Assembly: GCA_043803805.1 (NCBI GenBank) | Contig: JAZDJP010000073.1 | Coordinates: forward strand, 1 to 10,150 | From: JAZDJP01 sp043803805 | GTDB lineage: Bacteria > Planctomycetota > JAZDJP01 | Direction of reading: 5' to 3' | DNA: 10,150 bases | In this document: positions 6,152 through 10,150 of the stretch, piece by piece | Position numbering within the stretch: position 1 is the first letter of the stretch | How the letters are laid out: each line of letters begins with the position of its first letter | Notes under the pieces: model-generated | Seen by the model: only the letters and a program-made list of their open reading frames with translations | What the model was told of the DNA's origin: nothing | The model's database searches: none | Position numbers and translations under genes: made by a program

Positions 6152-7159
6152 ATGGCTAGACCCGTCACTCTCTTCACCGGTCAGTGGGCCGATCTGCCGC
6201 TTGAGACGCTCTGCGTCAAGGCGAAGGGCTTCGGTTACGACGGTCTCGAACTCGCCTGCTGGGGGGATCACTTCGACGTCGCCGCCGCGGTCGCCGACAA
6301 GGGCTACTGCGCCGCGAAGCGCAAACTTCTCGGCGCGCACGGCCTGAACGTCCACGCCATCTCGGCCCATCTCGTGGGGCAGGCGGTGTGCGATTGTGTT
6401 GACGGGCGGCACGCGTCCATCCTTCCTCCCCGCGTCTGGGGCGACGGGAGGCCCGAGGGCGTTCGGAAACGCGCCGCGGCGGAGATGGTGGCGACGGCGA
6501 AGGCCGCGAAGGCGCTTGGCGTCGGTGTCGTAAACGGATTCACGGGAAGTCCCATCTGGCATTTGTTGTACGCCTTCCCGCCGGTGCCGCCCGCAACGAT
6601 CGACGGCGGCTTCCGGGAGTTCGGGAAACGCTGGACGCCCATCCTCGACGAGTTCAAAAAGGCCGGGGTGCGGTTCGCCCTCGAGGTCCATCCGACGGAA
6701 ATCGCCTTCGACATCGTCACGGCGGAGCGCGCGCTGGAGGCGGTGAAGGGGCATCCCGCCTTTGGTTTTAATTTTGACCCGAGCCACCTCGGCTATCAGG
6801 GGGTGGATTACGTGGCGTTCCTCGAGCGGTTTCGCGACCGCATCTTCCACACCCACATGAAGGACGTCTCCTGGTCGAAGACGCCATGCCTGTCGGGGGT
6901 GTTCGGCGGACATCTTGCCTTTGGGGATCGCCGGAGGTTCTGGGAATTCCGGTCCCTCGGACGCGGGTCCATCAATTTCGAAGCCGTCATCCGCGCGCTC
7001 AACGCCATCGGCTACGCCGGGCCGCTGTCCGTCGAGTGGGAGGACAGCGGCATGGACCGCGAGCACGGGGCGCGGGAGGCGTGCGCCTTCGTGAAACGCC
7101 TCGACTTCCCGGCCTCCGGCGTGGCCTTCGACGCGGCGTTTGAGAAGAAGGTTCAGTAA
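6152..7159 (+). CDS. Sugar phosphate isomerase/epimerase-like TIM barrel protein
   Basis: A 335-residue protein of the xylose-isomerase-like TIM-barrel (AP_endonuc_2) superfamily. Features seen: LFTGQWADLPLE at the first strand, GYDGLELACWGDHF (28-41), SAHLVGQAVCD (71-81), VNGFTGSPIWHLLY (127-140), FALEVHPTE (Glu178), FNFDPSHLGYQG (Asp209, His212), FHTHMKDVS (His235) and SVEWEDSG (Glu295). The acidic and histidine residues at barrel strand ends fit a divalent-metal site. The reaction is probably isomerisation or epimerisation of a sugar or polyol derivative; the substrate is unknown. Relatives are, as I recall, frequent in Planctomycetota and Verrucomicrobiota. ATG 6152 was chosen for GGGGAGG 6 bases upstream; an in-frame upstream extension to 6086 would run through the promoter. 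It is cytosolic and first in a likely operon. Confidence 0.85.
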   Translation: MARPVTLFTGQWADLPLETLCVKAKGFGYDGLELACWGDHFDVAAAVADKGYCAAKRKLLGAHGLNVHAISAHLVGQAVCDCVDGRHASILPPRVWGDGRPEGVRKRAAAEMVATAKAAKALGVGVVNGFTGSPIWHLLYAFPPVPPATIDGGFREFGKRWTPILDEFKKAGVRFALEVHPTEIAFDIVTAERALEAVKGHPAFGFNFDPSHLGYQGVDYVAFLERFRDRIFHTHMKDVSWSKTPCLSGVFGGHLAFGDRRRFWEFRSLGRGSINFEAVIRALNAIGYAGPLSVEWEDSGMDREHGAREACAFVKRLDFPASGVAFDAAFEKKVQ

Positions 7160-7181
7160 TTGGCGGGAATCGTGTAGCGTC

Positions 7182-8528
7182 ATGCGCAGTCTCCAGGCCC
7201 GGATCATTCTTTTCTCGGTGCTTCTCGTCCTTGCCGTGTCCGCGGCGGCGGCCGCGTCGGCGGTGCGGGCCATCGCCCGCGTCACGGCCGAACGCCTGGC
7301 CGCGCGCTCGCGCGACGTCGCCCGGCTTGTGAACCGCGTCGGATTCCCCCTGAACGAACGCTCCCTCCTCAAAATGAAGGAGGCCGTGGGGGCGGATCTC
7401 GTCGTGGGGGATGAGCGGGGCCGTCTTCTCATCACCACACTGGCCGGTCCCGCGGGCGCGGCGGGGGGGCGGTTCCTGGCCGAAGGGGCCGCCGCCCCGG
7501 AGGGGTTCTTCCGTGACGCCGATTTCGGCGGGATCCCCGGCCGGTTCATCTTCACGGAGCCCCAGGGGCCCCGCACGTTCGCGGTGGTGTGGCCGCTCTC
7601 CGAGGCGCGGGAGGCCGAGCGGCGCGCCCTTCGGCCGGTTCTCGCGACGGCGCTGGTTCTGGCGCTGGCGGGGGCCCTGGCCGCGGCGCTTCTGGCGCGG
7701 ACCCTCACCCGTCCCCTGCGGGATCTCGTCACCGAGACGCAGCGCGTGGCGAAGGGTGATTTCGACACGCCGCCCCCCGTGGCGGGGCCCGCGGAAGTCC
7801 GGGCGCTGGCGGCCGCCTTCGGCGCCATGACGACGGGGCTCCGTCGCTACCGGGAGGACCTTCTCCGGGCGGAGCGACTCGAGGTGCTCGGGAAAATGTC
7901 GGCGGGGATGGCCCACGAAATCCGGAACCCCCTTTCCGCCATCCGGATGATGCTCCAGGTTGTCGAGCGCGATCCCCGCGCGGCGGTCTTCGCGGAGGAA
8001 CTGCGGCGCATGGCGGCGGAGGTGGCGCGTCTGGAGAATTCCGTCCAGGATGTCCTCGCCTTCGCGGGGCCGCTCGTCCTGAAAAAATCCCCGGCGGACC
8101 TGAACGCCATCGTGCGGGAGACGGAGGTCTTCCTCCGCCCCCTGGCGGATCACCAGGGAGTGAAGTTCCGGACGAGACTGGCCGGGCGTCTGCCGAAGGC
8201 TCCGCTCGACGCGGATCGCATCAAGCAGGTGATATTGAACCTGGGGCAGAACGCCCTCCAGGCGGCGTCGGGCCGGGGCGAGGTGCGTCTGGAGACGCTG
8301 GCCGGGGCGGGCGGAGGGGTGTCTCTGACGGTTTCCGACACGGGGAATGGCATCCCGGCGGAGGCGCGGGATCGCGTCTTCGAGCCCTTCTTTACGACGA
8401 AAGGCGGGGGAACGGGATTGGGACTCGCGGTGACCCGGCGCATCGTCGAGGCCCACGGCGGGATCATCCGGTTTGAAACGGGAAATGCGGGGACGATGTT
8501 CACCGTGGAATTGCCGATAAACGGATAG
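7182..8528 (+). CDS. Membrane sensor histidine kinase
   Basis: A 448-residue, complete and apparently active kinase. Transmembrane helix 1 is at about 7-28. An extracytoplasmic sensor of about 115 residues follows (30-148), with no recognised domain. Transmembrane helix 2 is at about 151-172, then a HAMP segment (TLTRPLRDLVTETQRVAKGD, 174-193). The HisKA phospho-acceptor is His245 in MAHEIRNPLS. The ATPase domain has the N box LNLGQNALQA (Asn357), G1 DTGNG (386-390), F box FEPFFTTK (400-407) and G2 GGGTGLGL (408-415). The domain order resembles NtrB/AtoS-class kinases that often drive sigma-54 response regulators. No response regulator is encoded in the window. The start is ATG 7182, with only a weak GGGAA upstream, 22 bases after the isomerase gene, so translation may be coupled. 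The signal sensed is unknown. Confidence 0.92.
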   Translation: MRSLQARIILFSVLLVLAVSAAAAASAVRAIARVTAERLAARSRDVARLVNRVGFPLNERSLLKMKEAVGADLVVGDERGRLLITTLAGPAGAAGGRFLAEGAAAPEGFFRDADFGGIPGRFIFTEPQGPRTFAVVWPLSEAREAERRALRPVLATALVLALAGALAAALLARTLTRPLRDLVTETQRVAKGDFDTPPPVAGPAEVRALAAAFGAMTTGLRRYREDLLRAERLEVLGKMSAGMAHEIRNPLSAIRMMLQVVERDPRAAVFAEELRRMAAEVARLENSVQDVLAFAGPLVLKKSPADLNAIVRETEVFLRPLADHQGVKFRTRLAGRLPKAPLDADRIKQVILNLGQNALQAASGRGEVRLETLAGAGGGVSLTVSDTGNGIPAEARDRVFEPFFTTKGGGTGLGLAVTRRIVEAHGGIIRFETGNAGTMFTVELPING

Positions 8529-8539
8529 GGAGAAACCTC

Positions 8540-9148
8540 GTGGGCTACAATCCTTTGCGGAACCGGCGGCGAAACTTTTCCATGTTCGGCGGCCTGATGC
8601 TGATTGGGGTTTTGGCGGTCACCGGAAGCGCCCGGGGTGAAACGAGTCTGATCTCGGCGGTCCTCTTCCTGTTGGGCGTGGGGATGGCGGGTGTCGCGGT
8701 GATGGGGCGGCTCTGGTGTTCGTTGTATATTTCCGGTTATAAAAACGAAACGCTCATCACCCTGGGGCCCTATTCCATCTGCCGCAATCCCCTCTATTTT
8801 TTCAGTCTGATCGGCGCGGTGGGGGTGGGGTTCGCCACGGAAACCCTCACCCTCCCGGCGGTCATCCTCGTCGGGTTCGCCCTGTATTATCCGTTTGTCA
8901 TCCGCCGGGAGGAGCGTCTGCTCCGCGAGCGGCACGGGGAGTCCTACGCGGCCTACTGCCGGGAGGTTCCCCGGTTTTTCCCCGCCGTTTCGCGGTTGCG
9001 GGAGCCGGAGACCCATGTGGTGATTCCGGCGGTGATGAAGCGGCGCCTGTGGGATTCGTTCTGGTTCATCGGGGCGCTGGGGATCCTGGAGTTGATGGAA
9101 GGATTGCACGAAGGCGGGTTTCTGCCGGTGTGGTTCCGGTTGTACTGA
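8540..9148 (+). CDS. ICMT/PEMT-family membrane methyltransferase
   Basis: 202 residues, an integral membrane protein of the isoprenylcysteine carboxyl methyltransferase / phospholipid methyltransferase-like family. Hydrophobic segments lie at about 15-30, 36-57, 84-99, 104-121 and 172-186. The family core is GPYSICRNPLYFFSLIG (77-93), then EERLLRERHGESYAAYC (124-140) and VPRFFP (143-148), which match the 'GpY...RHPmY' and 'EE..L...fG..Y..Y...v.rfiP' SAM-binding signature. Residues after 150 are a C-terminal extension with one more hydrophobic helix. Bacterial members methylate lipids or small molecules; true prenyl-protein methylation is not expected, and the substrate here is unknown. GTG 8540 has AGGGAG upstream and lies 11 bases after the kinase stop, so the two are almost certainly co-translated. 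Confidence 0.85.
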   Translation: MGYNPLRNRRRNFSMFGGLMLIGVLAVTGSARGETSLISAVLFLLGVGMAGVAVMGRLWCSLYISGYKNETLITLGPYSICRNPLYFFSLIGAVGVGFATETLTLPAVILVGFALYYPFVIRREERLLRERHGESYAAYCREVPRFFPAVSRLREPETHVVIPAVMKRRLWDSFWFIGALGILELMEGLHEGGFLPVWFRLY

Positions 9149-9171
9149 AGGTCATTGACAATCACGGTCAA

Positions 9172-9201
9172 CGGGATTTCCTGAACGGGAAGGTCATCCC
9201 G
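9172..9201. terminator. Nested stem-loop between convergent genes, possible bidirectional terminator
   Basis: CGGGAT (9172-9177) pairs with ATCCCG (9196-9201), and inside it TTCC (9178-9181) pairs with GGAA (9188-9191), with a 4-base bulge on one side. The structure covers the stop codon of the minus-strand dihydrouridine synthase gene and lies 23 bases after the methyltransferase stop. There is no T-tract, so activity is uncertain. A weaker TTGAC/GTCAA pair (9155-9171) precedes it. Confidence 0.3.
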
Positions 9202-10150
9202 CATTCCGGAACGCCTCCCTCATCACCCGGGCCAGATCCTCGACGCCCCGCGCCCGGCGGGCCGCCATGCGGATATCCGGAAAATCCGGCAGGTCCTTCG
9301 CGTAATACAGCGCCAGGCGGACGAGACGCGCCGAGATCCGGCGCGTGCCGAGAAACTTCGCCTCCGCATCCAGGTGGCGCAGGAGGATTTTCAGGTGTTC
9401 CTCCCGGGACGGGATCGCGGGCGCCGGCGCCCCCGCGAGCAGCGCCTTCGCCTCCCGGAAAATCCATGGATTCCCGAGCGCCCCGCGGGCGATGGACACG
9501 GCGGCGCACCCGGTTTCCGCCAGCATCCGCGCGGCGTCCGCCGCAACGCGAATCCCGCCATTCCCGATGACGGGGATGCGGCAGGCCTCCCTGGCGCGTT
9601 TGATCGCGGACCAGTCCGCGGGGCCGCGGTAGGCCTGGAGGATCGTTCGGGCGTGGAGCGTGACGGCCGCGGCGCCACCGCGTTCCGCGGCGGCCGCGAG
9701 GGATGCGGCGTCGTCGGCGGATTCCCATCCGGCGCGGAGTTTCGCGGTGACGGGAATCGTCACCGCCGCCGTGACGGTCTCCAGAAGTTCCGTGACCGCG
9801 CGGGGGTTCCGCAGGTACGACCCGCCCCATTCCCGGGCGAGGACGCGGCGGATGGGACAGCCGAAATTGATGTCCACGAAGGCGAATTCGAGGGATTCCA
9901 CGATTTTGGCCGCGGCGGCCGTGGCGTCGGGATCCCCGGCGAGGAGTTGCCCGCCGGCGGGGCGTTCGGCCGGAACAGTCGCGAGCATCCGCCGGGCCCG
10001 CGTGTCGCCCGCCACGAGCCGGTCGGGTTCAACCATTTCGGTGACGACGAGATCCGCGCCGAATTCCCTGGCCAGGAGCCGGAACGGGAGCGACGTGTGC
10101 TCCTCCATCGAGGCGAGCGCCAGGGGGCCCCGCACCGCGACGGAACCGAT
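9194..10150 (-). CDS. tRNA-dihydrouridine synthase, DusB-like, 5' end outside window
   Basis: 318 visible codons of an FMN enzyme that reduces uridines to dihydrouridine in tRNA D-loops using NADPH. Seen in order: IGSVAVRGPLALASM at the visible N-terminus (FMN-binding strand), EFGADLVVTEMV, then VDINFGCP with the catalytic-type Cys codon at 9857-9859, WGGSYL in place of the usual aGSaLl, AKLRAGW, VTLHARTILQAYRGPADW (active-site HxRT), PVIGNGGI and SIARGALGNPW (phosphate-binding loops), and a C-terminal helical domain. Length is normal for DusB. GTG at 10135 could serve as a start, but the frame stays open to the edge and the upstream IGSVA continues the expected family N-terminus, so the true start is probably outside. 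The first loop reads MEEHTSLPFR where most Dus proteins have MAGVTDxPFR. Confidence 0.93.
   Translation of the reverse strand: MGSVAVRGPLALASMEEHTSLPFRLLAREFGADLVVTEMVEPDRLVAGDTRARRMLATVPAERPAGGQLLAGDPDATAAAAKIVESLEFAFVDINFGCPIRRVLAREWGGSYLRNPRAVTELLETVTAAVTIPVTAKLRAGWESADDAASLAAAAERGGAAAVTLHARTILQAYRGPADWSAIKRAREACRIPVIGNGGIRVAADAARMLAETGCAAVSIARGALGNPWIFREAKALLAGAPAPAIPSREEHLKILLRHLDAEAKFLGTRRISARLVRLALYYAKDLPDFPDIRMAARRARGVEDLARVMREAFRNAG

Noticed and set aside
5696..7828. A 710-codon minus-strand frame opposite the AAA+, isomerase and kinase genes.
   Set aside because: It is an Arg/Ala/Pro/Ser-rich shadow crossing three well-supported plus-strand genes and a promoter, typical of high-GC DNA.

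Overview
This is a GC-rich, gene-dense bacterial chromosomal window with eight well-supported protein genes (two cut by the window edges), one weak small gene and one tRNA gene. The organism uses the MEP isoprenoid route (ispG). The sugar-isomerase-like protein resembles a TIM-barrel family that, from memory, is common in Planctomycetota/Verrucomicrobiota-type genomes, and the IspG motif SMCATKTHD resembles forms I associate with that group. A PVC-superphylum or related environmental lineage is therefore my best guess, but it is an inference and no marker gene here settles it.

Layout. At 2-172 is the end of an ACT-domain protein, followed by tRNA-Ser(GCT) at 191-279. A 113-bp imperfect palindrome (280-392) starts at the base after the tRNA and fills the gap to the convergent gene for an M42-like metallopeptidase (400-1482, minus). 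That gene and ispG (1576-2766, plus) diverge from a short intergenic region with apparently overlapping promoters. A possible small ORF (2807-3007) follows ispG. A FeeM-like N-acyltransferase gene (3065-3952, minus) lies back to back with a 669-residue protein (4057-6066, plus). The latter joins a TPR-like helical N-terminus to a sigma-54-activator-type AAA+ domain whose diagnostic residues are eroded.

A good -35/-10 promoter (6086-6114) precedes a likely three-gene operon: sugar phosphate isomerase/epimerase-like protein (6152-7159), membrane sensor histidine kinase (7182-8528) and ICMT/PEMT-family membrane methyltransferase (8540-9148). A tRNA-dihydrouridine synthase (9194-10150, minus) converges on it and runs off the right edge.

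How the genes may work together. Much of the window is housekeeping (tRNA-Ser, IspG, Dus, peptidase). The less ordinary parts are the FeeM-like/degenerate AAA+ divergent pair, which could be a lipid-signal or lipoamino-acid module with an ATPase-derived scaffold, and the histidine kinase encoded with a methyltransferase and no response regulator in view. Stretches over 300 bases without a gene are absent. The largest gap, 173-399, is filled by the tRNA and the palindrome.
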